Assembly: GCA_031394025.1 (NCBI GenBank)
Contig: JANMWO010000264.1
Coordinates: forward strand, 1 to 15,621
DNA: 15,621 bases
Source of the DNA: JANXSF01 sp031394025
Lineage (GTDB): Bacteria > Acidobacteriota > Terriglobia > Bryobacterales > Bryobacteraceae
Reading direction: 5' to 3'
A program made the position numbers and the translations under genes. The stretch's first letter is position 1. Each line of letters begins with the position of its first letter. The notes beneath the pieces were generated by a model. It saw nothing but the letters and a program-made list of their open reading frames with translations. It was not told where the DNA came from and searched no databases. Positions 1 through 8,077 of this stretch are shown here, piece after piece.

Positions 1-797
1 AGAAGTGAGCAACTAAATAAATTGTCGCCACCACGATCACCGCCGTAGAAATCGGGCCAGGGATTGCCGGTGGTCCAGTAGAGGGTGTTGGTGTCGGGAT
101 CATAAGTGCCGCTGAGCCAGGTGCCGCCGCCGCCGTAATCGACGTACTTGCCCCAGGATTCCGACCCTTTTTCGCCCTTCGCTGGAATGGTATACGTGCG
201 CCACAACTCTTCGCCAGTGGATGCTGAAAGCGCTGAAATGTATCCACGCATTCCGGTATCGCCGCCGGCTACGCCGACCATCACTTTATCGCGCACCACT
301 AACGGGGCGGCTGATGCGAAAATGCCTTCTTCAATCTTGCCGTACTTATGCTGCCACTGCACTGCGCCGGTTCGCCGATCCAGCGCGACGAGGTACACGT
401 CGGAGGTGACAAAATAAACGCGATCCCCATATATTGCCGCCCCACGATTGACTGCTTCCTTCTTTGCACGGGTGTCTTTGTAGGCCCAAATCAACCGCCC
501 GGAGGCGGCATCGAGGGCACGAATTTCATTGGTGTTGGTGACGTACATCACTCCGTCATGAACGATGGGATTGGTACGCAGGCCACTAGCTTTGGGCATG
601 CGGTAAACCCACTTGGCAACCATGTTGGCGGCGTTGCTGGTGTTGATTTGGGTTAGCGGACTGTGGCGCTTGCCTTGATAATCGCCTGCCACAGTAAGCC
701 AGTTGGCTCCAGGGCTTTTCTTCAAATCTTCAAAGGTAACTTGGGCTGAGCTGATTGACGCCAGACAAGCAATGGTGAGGAAACAAAAACGTGTCAT
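1..797 (-). CDS. PQQ-dependent quinoprotein dehydrogenase-like beta-propeller protein (3' end cut by window edge)
   Basis: The first 265 residues are present; the reading frame is open to the left edge. The start ATG at 797 directly follows the TAA of the cytochrome gene (TAAATG), so the two are almost certainly co-translated. Residues 1-18 (MTRFCFLTIACLASISSA) form a signal peptide, so the protein is periplasmic. Hallmarks of methanol/alcohol quinoprotein dehydrogenases are visible: NRGAAIYGDRVYF (117-129), propeller-blade docking motifs such as LVALDRRTG (136-144), GGDTGMRG (178-185), a glycine run before TW (222-227), and YWTTGNPWPDF (240-250). The family oxidises alcohols or sugars with PQQ and passes electrons to a cytochrome c, which fits the gene just upstream. 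The adjacent-cysteine pair of classical methanol dehydrogenase is not seen in this part. Substrate is unknown. Family assignment is strong; catalytic activity cannot be judged without the C-terminal half. Confidence 0.88.
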   Translation of the reverse strand, partial: MTRFCFLTIACLASISSAQVTFEDLKKSPGANWLTVAGDYQGKRHSPLTQINTSNAANMVAKWVYRMPKASGLRTNPIVHDGVMYVTNTNEIRALDAASGRLIWAYKDTRAKKEAVNRGAAIYGDRVYFVTSDVYLVALDRRTGAVQWQHKYGKIEEGIFASAAPLVVRDKVMVGVAGGDTGMRGYISALSASTGEELWRTYTIPAKGEKGSESWGKYVDYGGGGTWLSGTYDPDTNTLYWTTGNPWPDFYGGDRGGDNLFSCSL

Positions 798-1610
798 TTA
801 GTTCTTCTTCTCCTTGTCTTTATCTTTTTCATAAGGCCGAACACTTTGGCGGGAAAGGTAGGCCACCAGGTCGTCCAATTCCTTGGGGGAAAATCGCTTG
901 CCATAATCTTTAGGCATGGGCGACCCCTTCGATAAGGTCATCTGAGTGACGTCGGCCATGTCAATCAAATGCAGGTTGCCGGTGCGGTCTTGCAGTTGCA
1001 GTGAATAATTGGAGCGATTGCGGGCAACACCGCTGATGGTCTTGCCGTTCTTCAAGGTGACAGTAACGGCATGATAGCCGACGGCTCCATCGGCATCGGG
1101 GTCAACAATAGACTCGCGAATGGCCAGTGTTGCTTGCACGGAAGCGATGTTCGATAAATCTGGCCCCAGCTTGCCTCCCTGATTGTTGATGGCGTGGCAA
1201 TTGGCGCAGCCGCCCTTGCCGATGAAGAGTGTGCGGCCATTTTCAACATCGCCACTAATTGGATTTTCAATGGCAGGAGAAGTTAGGGAAACTACAAAGG
1301 CGACCACTTGCCACGCCTGATCTTCAGGAAGATTGGCGGCAGGCATAGCACCGCCGACGCCCTCTTGAATGGACTTATACATGGTCTTTGGATCCAGCGG
1401 ATGCCAGAACACGCGTTGCCGCAAATTGGGTCCGCGTCCGCCTTGACCATCTGGTCCGTGGCAAGCGCCACAACCGCCAGCGAATATTTTCGCTCCGGCT
1501 TCAATCGCCTTGGGATCTCCAATAGCGGGGTTCTTCGATTCTTCTCCGTCTTTTTCGTGCTGGCCGAATAGCGGAACCAGCAGGGTGGCTGCAATCAAGA
1601 GTCGTCGCAT
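798..1610 (-). CDS. Secreted two-heme cytochrome c
   Basis: 270 residues with an N-terminal signal segment (about 1-16) and two CXXCH heme c sites: CGACH at 47-51 and CANCH at 135-139. Each is followed by a likely axial methionine, Met89 (GGAMPAANLPEDQAW) and Met232 (GSPMPKDYGKRFSPKELDDLVAYL). The first half is a class I-like cytochrome domain. The second (about 121-255) resembles the heme-binding domain with a beta insert found in Planctomycetes and Acidobacteria. The C-terminus is a charged tail rich in Lys, Asp and Glu (260-270). The TAA stop abuts the ATG of the quinoprotein gene, so the cytochrome is the obvious electron acceptor for that dehydrogenase. The 21-bp gap to the Ig-repeat gene upstream suggests a shared transcript. 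No Shine-Dalgarno is evident before the ATG. The cytochrome call is firm; the partner assignment is inference from gene order. Confidence 0.92.
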   Translation of the reverse strand: MRRLLIAATLLVPLFGQHEKDGEESKNPAIGDPKAIEAGAKIFAGGCGACHGPDGQGGRGPNLRQRVFWHPLDPKTMYKSIQEGVGGAMPAANLPEDQAWQVVAFVVSLTSPAIENPISGDVENGRTLFIGKGGCANCHAINNQGGKLGPDLSNIASVQATLAIRESIVDPDADGAVGYHAVTVTLKNGKTISGVARNRSNYSLQLQDRTGNLHLIDMADVTQMTLSKGSPMPKDYGKRFSPKELDDLVAYLSRQSVRPYEKDKDKEKKN

Positions 1611-1619
1611 GATCGGACT

Positions 1620-1625
1620 ATTATA
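1620..1625 (-). promoter_or_regulatory. Perfect TATAAT hexamer just upstream of the cytochrome start
   Basis: Reading the minus strand, TATAAT ends 10 bases before the cytochrome ATG at 1610. If used as a -10 box, transcription would begin about 2-4 bases before the ATG, giving a near-leaderless message, which would fit the missing Shine-Dalgarno. The -35 position 17 bases upstream reads TTTCAG, a poor match. It could be chance in an AT-rich gap. Confidence 0.22.
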
Positions 1626-1631
1626 TGTCGG

Positions 1632-3749
1632 TCAGGGGGCAACTGAAATGGTCACTTGTTCCTGGCTGGGAATATCGCCCACTGTGATCAGCACTGGCAA
1701 GCTACCCACGGCGGTAATGGTATCTGGAATCCGGACGTTCACTTGGAGCAATCCGGCGATAAGATTGGGGGCTGCCCCGGCGTAGAGAACTTCTGCCAAT
1801 TGGCCATTGATGATTACGTTAACCGGTAATTGCGGTTTTGGATAAACGTCAGTTGCCAATTTTCCACTGATGCCGAAAGGATCGGTTTGACCTTCCCCGG
1901 TGGCGTAGAGCACCACAATGGAACCGGGCTTAGCGGGATTCTGCGGGCTATTGATGCGACCATCGCTATTCAATGCGGCGGCCTGCCCTTTGCCAGACGC
2001 ATCGGCAGTGAATATTCCCGGAGCCGATGCGGCGATGTTTACCCGGATAGGTGCGGAGCGGAGGTTTTTGTATTCCACTACAACATTCACCGATGGCCGT
2101 CCCGCAATTTCATAAGGCACCACCAGGCCAACCTGATTCAAGGTAGAGAACAGAAGCGGGGCTGCGATTTCGTCGAACAAAACTCGAGTAGAGGCCAGTT
2201 GAGTTGCGGCAATTCCATTTTGAATTTGAATCGCGGCCAATTCGCCAGGTCCGAATCCGATGCCGAAGATATTGATGATGGCTCCGGGTGAAACAGCGCC
2301 GGCTTTGAAGCTTGCACCGTTCAACACACCAGTGCTGGAAAAAATGGGAACGGCTGGGGAGATGGTGAGTGAGTAGGACGCTTGCGCGGATCGATTGCGT
2401 GCGTCGGTCACTTTGACTGCAAAGAAATAATCGCCGATTGCGGTAGGAGTGCCGGAAATGGTGCCTGTGGTTGGATTTAGAAATAGACCTTCTGGAACAG
2501 GGTTACCAAAGGGAGTCCAAAGGTAAGGGGCGGTGCCGCCTTGCACGACAAGCTGCTGGCTGTAGGCGACGCCGATAATGGCACGGGCAAGGTCTGTTCT
2601 GACGATGAAGATATTGCTGCGCACATTGATGCTGAAGTTCTTGCTTGCTTGCAGGCCCGATGCGTCTACGGCCAAAACGGTAAAGCCGAAGGTGCCATCG
2701 ACAATGGGGGTGCCACTTAACCCGCCATTCAAGCTGAGGGTGATTCCAGCAGGCAATGCTCCCGAAGAGATGCTGAAGGTGTAAGGATCGCGACCGCCGC
2801 TGGCTTGCAGGAGTTGGGCGAAGGGAAGTCCGACGGAAGCGTCGGCGATTGTGTCAGTGAAGAAGATGATGCCCGAAGAGAATTGATCGACTGGTAATGT
2901 GTATGTTTTATCGAAGTAGGCGCCGACGGAATCGGACACACGGATTTCGAAAGTGTAGGTTCCGGGGACGAAGGGTGTGCCGGTTAAGACACCGGCTTGG
3001 GTGAGAGAAATTCCTGGAGGGATGGGACCGGTTTTCACAGACCAGGAATAGAGTCCAATGCCACCAATGGCGACAATACCCTGGTTATAAGGCTGGTTGA
3101 CGCGGCCGGGTGGCAAGCGGTCGGTAATAATTGTGGGTCCATCGATGCGCAGTAAGAAAGGCTTTAGAACGGAATTATTGGATCCGTCGGTCATCTTGAT
3201 GGTGACGTTGTAAATGCCAGGAGGGGGCAGGGGAGTGCCCACAATGTCACCGGACAAAGTGAGGTTGAGGCCTGGTGGCAGTGCACCACCGGCCAGCGCC
3301 CAGGTATAGTTTCCGAATAGCGGCAAGAAGCCGCCGACACCTCTAAGGGTTTGTTGATAGGGAGTAGCGACGCGGCCTGTTCCCAATGTGTCGGTAACAA
3401 TGGCCAGCGCCTGCACGATTCGAATTTGAAAGGAAGCTGTGGCGGTGCGGCCATCGGCATCGGTTGCTTGAATGACAGCGAAGGAATCGCCGAAGATTCC
3501 TGAAATTCCGGAAAGAGTTCCGACGTTATTGAGAAACACGCCCAAGGGGAGAGTCCCGGATTGCACGGTGAATTGATAGGGTGGCCGACCACCGGTGACG
3601 CCAATGTTGGTGGTGAAAAAAGTTGCTTGGGGAATGGTGATGAAGGTGGGGCTGCTGATTCGGAGTGGGTCAGGAGCTTGCGCCCAACTGGCGGCGACTG
3701 AGGCGAAAAGGGTGATGCCTAAACGGAGCAGGTGCGATTTAAAAAGCAT
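1632..3749 (-). CDS. Secreted protein with five putative Ig-like repeats and a Solibacter-type C-terminal domain
   Basis: 705 residues from ATG 3749. This start has GGAG eight bases upstream and begins a clean signal peptide (MLFKSHLLRLGITLFASVAA..., cleavage near AQA at 25). The frame is open up to 3842, but those extra residues overlap purA and spoil the signal peptide. Five repeats of 80-90 residues follow, at about 32-111, 114-202, 204-288, 295-377 and 380-464. Each shows the pattern GG-x-PY-x-(F/W), (L/I)P-x-G, L-(S/T)-G-(I/T)P and a closing V-x-D, typical of He_PIG putative Ig folds. Residues 470-705 match the paralogous C-terminal domain (TIGR03437) expanded in Solibacter: VLNGASF, SPGAIINIFGIGFGP, APGIF, GSIVVLYATGEGQT and QVNVRIP. 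It is probably exported or surface-bound, for adhesion or matrix binding, without an enzyme domain. It likely heads the operon with the cytochrome and quinoprotein. Exact role unknown. Confidence 0.85.
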   Translation of the reverse strand: MLFKSHLLRLGITLFASVAASWAQAPDPLRISSPTFITIPQATFFTTNIGVTGGRPPYQFTVQSGTLPLGVFLNNVGTLSGISGIFGDSFAVIQATDADGRTATASFQIRIVQALAIVTDTLGTGRVATPYQQTLRGVGGFLPLFGNYTWALAGGALPPGLNLTLSGDIVGTPLPPPGIYNVTIKMTDGSNNSVLKPFLLRIDGPTIITDRLPPGRVNQPYNQGIVAIGGIGLYSWSVKTGPIPPGISLTQAGVLTGTPFVPGTYTFEIRVSDSVGAYFDKTYTLPVDQFSSGIIFFTDTIADASVGLPFAQLLQASGGRDPYTFSISSGALPAGITLSLNGGLSGTPIVDGTFGFTVLAVDASGLQASKNFSINVRSNIFIVRTDLARAIIGVAYSQQLVVQGGTAPYLWTPFGNPVPEGLFLNPTTGTISGTPTAIGDYFFAVKVTDARNRSAQASYSLTISPAVPIFSSTGVLNGASFKAGAVSPGAIINIFGIGFGPGELAAIQIQNGIAATQLASTRVLFDEIAAPLLFSTLNQVGLVVPYEIAGRPSVNVVVEYKNLRSAPIRVNIAASAPGIFTADASGKGQAAALNSDGRINSPQNPAKPGSIVVLYATGEGQTDPFGISGKLATDVYPKPQLPVNVIINGQLAEVLYAGAAPNLIAGLLQVNVRIPDTITAVGSLPVLITVGDIPSQEQVTISVAP

Positions 3750-3789
3750 AGGGGGTGCTCCATGCGGTAGACTGTAAGATTTGGCTGAC

Positions 3790-5094
3790 ATGAGTAATAT
3801 TATTGTGCTTGGTGCCCAATGGGGCGATGAAGGAAAAGGCAAGATGGTTGACCTTTTCTCTGAGAAATTTGACGTCGTTGCCCGCTATCAAGGAGGGCAT
3901 AACGCGGGGCATACGGTTTACATTGGCGAAACCAAATATGTCTTGAAGCTGATCCCCAGCGGCATTTTGCGTCCTGGGGTGAGGGCTGTCATCGGCAATG
4001 GGGTGGTGGTTGACCCTGGCGCTTTGCTGGCGGAGATGGCAACTTTGGAGGCCGCAGGCATTGCTGTGGATGCACAGTTGCGGATTTCCAATCGTGCGCA
4101 TGTGATTTTTCCATTCCATCCATTGATGGAAAAAATGTCGGAAGCGAGGGAAGGTCGCACGGCCATAGGAACCACTTCGCGGGGTATTGGGCCGGCCTAC
4201 GAGGATAAAATTGCCCGTCGCGGAATTCGCATGGCGGACTTGATAGATCCTGATTGTTTCGACGATATGTTTGAAGCGTTGCTGGCCGATAAATTGACCA
4301 TTGCCAAAGCCTTTCATATTGCCGTTGACCAGGATTGGGCGGCGGTTCGCAAGCTGTACCAGACCTATGCCAATCGACTGCGTCCGCTGGTTTGCGACAC
4401 GGCGGAGTTGCTTAGCCAAAGCATGCGGGAAGGCAAGCGAATTTTGTTTGAAGGTGCGCAAGGAACAATGCTTGATATTGATCATGGCACGTATCCGTTT
4501 GTAACGTCGTCCAGTGCGTCGGCTGGTGGAGCTTGCACTGGTACGGGTGTTCCACCGACAAAAATTAACGGCGTGATTGGTATTTCCAAAGCTTATATTA
4601 CCCGAGTTGGAGGCGGTCCGTTTCCTACCGAAGCGCATGGTGACGAAGGCGAGCGCATTCGACAAGCGGGTAAGGAGTTTGGCGCGGTCACTGGACGTCC
4701 GCGACGCTGCGGCTGGTTCGACGTGCCCTTGTTGCATTTCACTACCACGGTAAATGGCTTTGACAGTCTGGTGATTACCAAACTGGATGTGTTGGACATG
4801 TTGACGGAAATTCCTGTTTGCGTGGGCTACAAAATGGACGGCAAAGAGACATTGGAAATGCCCGCAACCTTTCGAGGGATGGAGCGGATTGAACCAGTGT
4901 ATGAAGTGCTGCCTGGTTGGCATTGTTCAACTAAGGGTACCCCTACGTTTGATGGCCTGCCCGATAAAGCAAAGAAGTATTTGGATTATCTGGAACGGAA
5001 AACGGCGGTGGAAGTGGGTTGTGTTTCCAATGGCCCGGAGCGTACGGAAACGATTATCCGCAAGGGATCGAAACTGGAAAAGCTGCTGGGCTAA
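3790..5094 (+). CDS. purA: Adenylosuccinate synthetase
   Basis: 434 residues. Joins IMP and aspartate using GTP to make adenylosuccinate, the first committed step from IMP to AMP, in the cytoplasm. The N-terminus MSNIIVLGAQWGDEGKGK carries the GDEGKGK GTP-binding loop with catalytic Asp13. GGHNAGHTVY gives the second catalytic residue, His41. Also conserved are GTTSRGIGPAYEDK, the FEGAQGTMLDIDHGTYPFVT segment, and GRPRRCGWFD with the substrate-contacting arginines. Length is usual for the family. I chose ATG 3790 because the family normally starts a few residues before the VLGAQWGDEGKGK strand; an in-frame TTG at 3781 would add only three residues. Neither start has a strong ribosome site. 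The gene diverges from the Ig-repeat gene across 40 bp and is followed 6 bp later by a glycosyltransferase gene. No anomaly seen. Confidence 0.98.
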   Translation: MSNIIVLGAQWGDEGKGKMVDLFSEKFDVVARYQGGHNAGHTVYIGETKYVLKLIPSGILRPGVRAVIGNGVVVDPGALLAEMATLEAAGIAVDAQLRISNRAHVIFPFHPLMEKMSEAREGRTAIGTTSRGIGPAYEDKIARRGIRMADLIDPDCFDDMFEALLADKLTIAKAFHIAVDQDWAAVRKLYQTYANRLRPLVCDTAELLSQSMREGKRILFEGAQGTMLDIDHGTYPFVTSSSASAGGACTGTGVPPTKINGVIGISKAYITRVGGGPFPTEAHGDEGERIRQAGKEFGAVTGRPRRCGWFDVPLLHFTTTVNGFDSLVITKLDVLDMLTEIPVCVGYKMDGKETLEMPATFRGMERIEPVYEVLPGWHCSTKGTPTFDGLPDKAKKYLDYLERKTAVEVGCVSNGPERTETIIRKGSKLEKLLG

Positions 5095-5100
5095 CGTCCC

Positions 5101-6771
5101 ATGACCAACCGTCGTTTCTTTGTCATGGTTGCCGTTTTATTGGGCGCTATGGCTTGGATGATGCTGGTTTCTGTTGAAGCGGAATCACAAACCTGGGACG
5201 AAGCCATGCATTTGGCGGCGGGCTACAGTTACTGGAAAACAGGCGACTACCGGTTGAACCCGGAGCATCCTCCGTTAGGAAAATTGTTGAACGCAATTCC
5301 GCTGCTGTTTTTGGATGTACCCTTGCAAGTGCAGCATCCTGCCTGGGTTGACAACGACGAGTTCCGGTTTGGCCAGCAATTCCTATATAAAAGCACCTAT
5401 TCGGCGGGAGATCTATTGTTCCGCGCACGGATGGTGACGGTAGCAATTACACTTCTGTTTGGCCTTTGCCTGGCGCTGTGGACGCGCAACTATTTTTCAT
5501 CGGAAATTGCGATTGCCGCTTTAGGGTTCTATTGTTTTGATCCGACGGCGATTGCCCATGGTCGCTACATTACTAGCGATCTGCTGATTGCGTTCACCAG
5601 TTTTCTGGCGGCGATTGCCTGGCTTTGGTGGATTGAAAAGCCGGGAGCAAAACGGTTGCTTGTGGCAGGCATTGCGTTGGGACTGGCCATGGCCAGCAAG
5701 TACAGTTGGCCATTTCTGCTGCCGGTGTTTGTATGTGTTGGACTGTGGCGAAAAGTTCCCGTGAAGCGTCTGGTGCTGAGTATGATGATGCAACTGTTGG
5801 TGGGCGCGATGGTGGTGGCGCTTGTTTACGCACCGCAGATATCAAAACTGATTCCGGCGACGCAGGGATATAGAAAGGCTCATCCAGACACGGTGTTGTT
5901 GAGCAAAGCGTTGGAAGGCACCTACGAATCAAAGACGATGTTGGGTCGTGCGGCAACGGCTGTTTCGGGGAGGTTGGGCATTCAGGCGCATCCTTACCTG
6001 CTGGGCATTGTGAAGCATGCGGGTCATGCGCAGTTGGGGCACTCGGCGTACTTGTTGGGGAAGGTTTCCGACTTCGGTTGGTGGTACTACTTTCCAGTGG
6101 CCTTTCTTGTGAAGGAACCGGTTGGGTTGTTGCTTGCGGTGGCATTTTGCGTGGCGGCTTTGTTTAGGGATCGAATTAAGTTTGAGCCTGCTCTGCAACT
6201 GGCTGCGGTGGTGATGGTCATTTATTGGGGAATGGCGATGACGGCTAATATCAACATTGGGTATCGGCATCTGCTGCCAGTTCTGCCGTTCTTGTACGTG
6301 GCTGTGGCGGCTCTGTTGCATGGACGATGGCCGTCTATTCTGGCCGCCTGTCTACTGCTGCAAGCCGGGGAAACGGTATGGCGGCACCCGTATCCTTTGG
6401 CATTCTTTAACTTACTGGCTGGTGGACCGGAAAAGGGCGGCAATTACCTTGCTGATTCCAATATTGATTGGGGTCAGGATCTGAAACGGCTGAGAGCCTG
6501 GAAGGAAACCTATGCGGCGAAGGACAACCTGTGCATCGCTTACTTTGGCGGGGCGCCGCTGGAATATTTCGGGATGACGGGCATGGCAGTTCCACACAGT
6601 GACGACGTGGCAGGGAGGGATACGGTGGATTGCTTTGCTGCGGTCAGCGTGACGCTGCTGGTGGGGGCCTATGAGGGTCGGGAAGCCTATGCCTGGTTGC
6701 GGGGGAGGGAACCGGTTGTGCGTGTTGGGTATTCTATTTATGTTTACGATTTGCGAGGGTTGAAACGCTGA
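5101..6771 (+). CDS. Polytopic GT-C (PMT/GT39-like) glycosyltransferase
   Basis: 556 residues, an integral membrane protein with many hydrophobic segments from residue 7 onward. The first large loop carries TWDEAMHLAAGYSYWKTGDY (31-50) and then NPEHPPLGK (53-61). This acidic-plus-HPP arrangement is typical of GT-C enzymes related to protein O-mannosyltransferases and ArnT, which use a polyprenyl-phosphate sugar donor on the outer face of the inner membrane. Further family signs are NINIGYRHLLPVLPFLYV (about 383-400) and GGNYLADSNIDWGQDLKRL (about 446-464), the latter being common in the bacterial GT39-like group. Donor and acceptor cannot be told from sequence. It starts 6 bp after the purA stop with no obvious ribosome site of its own, so expression may depend on purA transcription. 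The link to purine synthesis looks like positional convenience. It converges on the epimerase gene. Confidence 0.83.
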   Translation: MTNRRFFVMVAVLLGAMAWMMLVSVEAESQTWDEAMHLAAGYSYWKTGDYRLNPEHPPLGKLLNAIPLLFLDVPLQVQHPAWVDNDEFRFGQQFLYKSTYSAGDLLFRARMVTVAITLLFGLCLALWTRNYFSSEIAIAALGFYCFDPTAIAHGRYITSDLLIAFTSFLAAIAWLWWIEKPGAKRLLVAGIALGLAMASKYSWPFLLPVFVCVGLWRKVPVKRLVLSMMMQLLVGAMVVALVYAPQISKLIPATQGYRKAHPDTVLLSKALEGTYESKTMLGRAATAVSGRLGIQAHPYLLGIVKHAGHAQLGHSAYLLGKVSDFGWWYYFPVAFLVKEPVGLLLAVAFCVAALFRDRIKFEPALQLAAVVMVIYWGMAMTANINIGYRHLLPVLPFLYVAVAALLHGRWPSILAACLLLQAGETVWRHPYPLAFFNLLAGGPEKGGNYLADSNIDWGQDLKRLRAWKETYAAKDNLCIAYFGGAPLEYFGMTGMAVPHSDDVAGRDTVDCFAAVSVTLLVGAYEGREAYAWLRGREPVVRVGYSIYVYDLRGLKR

Positions 6772-6851
6772 GGTTGAATGGGGCTGGCATTCAATGCCGT
6801 GATCTGCAGCGGGCGAAACTGCCCAATGTCATATAGTTTTACAGTGTTTGC

Positions 6852-6926
6852 GTTATCGGCGTTCATCGGCGTCCATCAGGGGCCCAGATTAATGGCCGCT
6901 GATGGACGCAGATGAACGCTGATAAC
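6852..6926. repeat. REP-like long imperfect palindrome in the convergent gap
   Basis: Left arm 6852-6879 and right arm 6899-6926 are 28 bases each and complementary at 26 positions, with mismatches only at two G/A- or G/T-type positions. They flank a 19-base centre. The left arm is built of three near-tandem decamers (GTTATCGGC, GTTCATCGGC, GTCCATCAGG), and the right arm mirrors them. The centre itself contains GGGCCC and GGCC. The element lies between the converging glycosyltransferase (ends 6771) and epimerase (ends 7034) genes, a normal place for REP/BIME-type elements, and as RNA could act as a bidirectional terminator. The rest of the 262-bp gap holds a small hairpin GGCATT-C-AATGCC (6786-6798), GGGC-N6-GCCC (6811-6824) and the palindrome CAAGATCTTG (7023-7032). 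I see no gene in the gap. Confidence 0.8.
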
Positions 6927-7033
6927 AAGAATTTAGGACAGGGAACTACGGGTTATCCCGACAAACAATGGAGATTCTAAAGGGAAGCAGGAAAACTAAG
7001 TGGCATTGAGCAGTTTCGGTTTCAAGATCTTGG

Positions 7034-8077
7034 TTAAAATCCTGAAGGGACGATCCAGAAACTTTCTCGCCAATCGCCCTGGGCGGGGATGCTTTGCAAC
7101 CCTTTATATTTTCCGGCTTGAGCCAGATTGAAGGCGTTGGTGATGGCCGTCATTGGCTCAAAGCAGATGAAATCGCGACCTGGACCGGTGGGTGCATAGA
7201 TTACAGAAACGGGAAATTTCTCTCCGAACAAAACGGTAATCTTTTGTTTTTCGCCTTCAATGGAAAAGGACGCCTTGCCTTGGGCATCACGGGTCAGATT
7301 GGTGAAAACATCGTCGAGCATGGTGGTCCCTAATTCCATGGGGTTGGGAAATGGATTGGGCTTCACTTCCCCGGTGGGAGTCAATTTATCGTTGAGAACT
7401 ACCTGATCTACGGCTGAGGAGGTCAGCTTCCACTTGGTGCGTGGGGCGTCGTGAATCTGGTAATAGGCATGGAAACTGATGGAAACCGGCATGGGCTCCA
7501 TGGAGTGGTTGATGATGTAGGTTTCACACTCCACCATTCCTTCCACCAGCCGATAGGTCATTTCAATGGTGTGGGCGAAAGGGAACTGGGCCATCCATTT
7601 GGGATATTTGTAGAAGTCCAGCCGACTGGTGACGCGGGCACCTCGGGCATCGGCCTCCACTTTCACAACCTGCCATTCCGAGGCGAAAACGACCAAGCCG
7701 TGGATGGGTTGGCTGAAGCCGTCGTTGCGGTAATTTTTAAGATCGGGATTGAGGTGATATTTGTCGCCGTTGGCGTAGTAGGATGGCTGATCAATGCGAT
7801 TGGCCCAGGGGGCCAGGAACGGGTTACCCAGTTGCGTGGGCTTGGCTTTAAATTCGGCCAAGGTCTTGTAGGGAGACCAGAATACATCTTTGCCGTTCAC
7901 TTTGAATGAATAGGGATTGTTGCCGATGGAGGGCACGACGGACAGTTCTGTATTTTTAGTGGAGTCGGTGAGGCGTACTACTTCAATGCCATCAACCTGA
8001 ACTTTTTGGGCGCTGTAGCGCGGTGCGGCTTCGACGATCATAAATGGAAATAGAAAAATGAGTAGGCTGTGTTTCAC
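7034..8077 (-). CDS. Secreted aldose 1-epimerase-like (galactose mutarotase family) protein
   Basis: 347 residues from GTG 8077. That GTG overlaps the TGA of the upstream gene as GTGA, the mark of translational coupling, and gives a signal peptide (KHSLLIFLFPFMIVEA, cleavage near 17). The frame could begin at GTG 8125, but that puts 16 polar, arginine-rich residues before the signal. The GalM fold residues are present: NPFLAPWANRI with Arg94, PIHG with His126, the likely catalytic acid His203 (SISFHAYYQI), Asp255/256 (DDVF), and the likely catalytic base Glu307 (CFEPMTAITNAFN). The family interconverts alpha and beta anomers of hexoses. Export is unusual compared with cytoplasmic GalM, though extracellular members exist, and it suggests action on sugars released outside the cytoplasm. 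Substrate is unknown. It is downstream of the cysteine-cluster protein and likely co-transcribed with it. Confidence 0.87.
   Translation of the reverse strand: MKHSLLIFLFPFMIVEAAPRYSAQKVQVDGIEVVRLTDSTKNTELSVVPSIGNNPYSFKVNGKDVFWSPYKTLAEFKAKPTQLGNPFLAPWANRIDQPSYYANGDKYHLNPDLKNYRNDGFSQPIHGLVVFASEWQVVKVEADARGARVTSRLDFYKYPKWMAQFPFAHTIEMTYRLVEGMVECETYIINHSMEPMPVSISFHAYYQIHDAPRTKWKLTSSAVDQVVLNDKLTPTGEVKPNPFPNPMELGTTMLDDVFTNLTRDAQGKASFSIEGEKQKITVLFGEKFPVSVIYAPTGPGRDFICFEPMTAITNAFNLAQAGKYKGLQSIPAQGDWRESFWIVPSGF

Noticed and set aside
148..656. Plus-strand short frames at the left edge
   Set aside because: They lie opposite the open quinoprotein frame, which has clear family motifs.
3781..3789. TTG start for purA three codons upstream
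   Set aside because: ATG 3790 gives the usual family N-terminus and the TTG has no better ribosome site.
3750..3842. Longer N-terminus for the Ig-repeat protein
   Set aside because: It would overlap purA and bury the signal peptide 31 residues in; ATG 3749 has GGAG at good spacing.
3739..4923. 394-codon open frame on the minus strand opposite purA
   Set aside because: Its sequence has no recognisable domain and is rich in His, Asn and Arg as expected from reading purA backwards; purA on the other strand is complete with all active-site residues.
5594..6145. 183-codon minus-strand frame opposite the GT-C gene
   Set aside because: Composition is Pro/Ser/Thr-rich and reflects the antisense of hydrophobic codons; no motif.
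6786..6824. Small hairpins after the GT-C gene as an intrinsic terminator
   Set aside because: Stems are 4-6 bp and no T-run follows directly, so I do not call a terminator.
6852..6926. Decamer repeats in the palindrome as a CRISPR or iteron array
   Set aside because: Units are about 10 bases without spacers and are arranged as inverted arms; no cas or replication gene is near.
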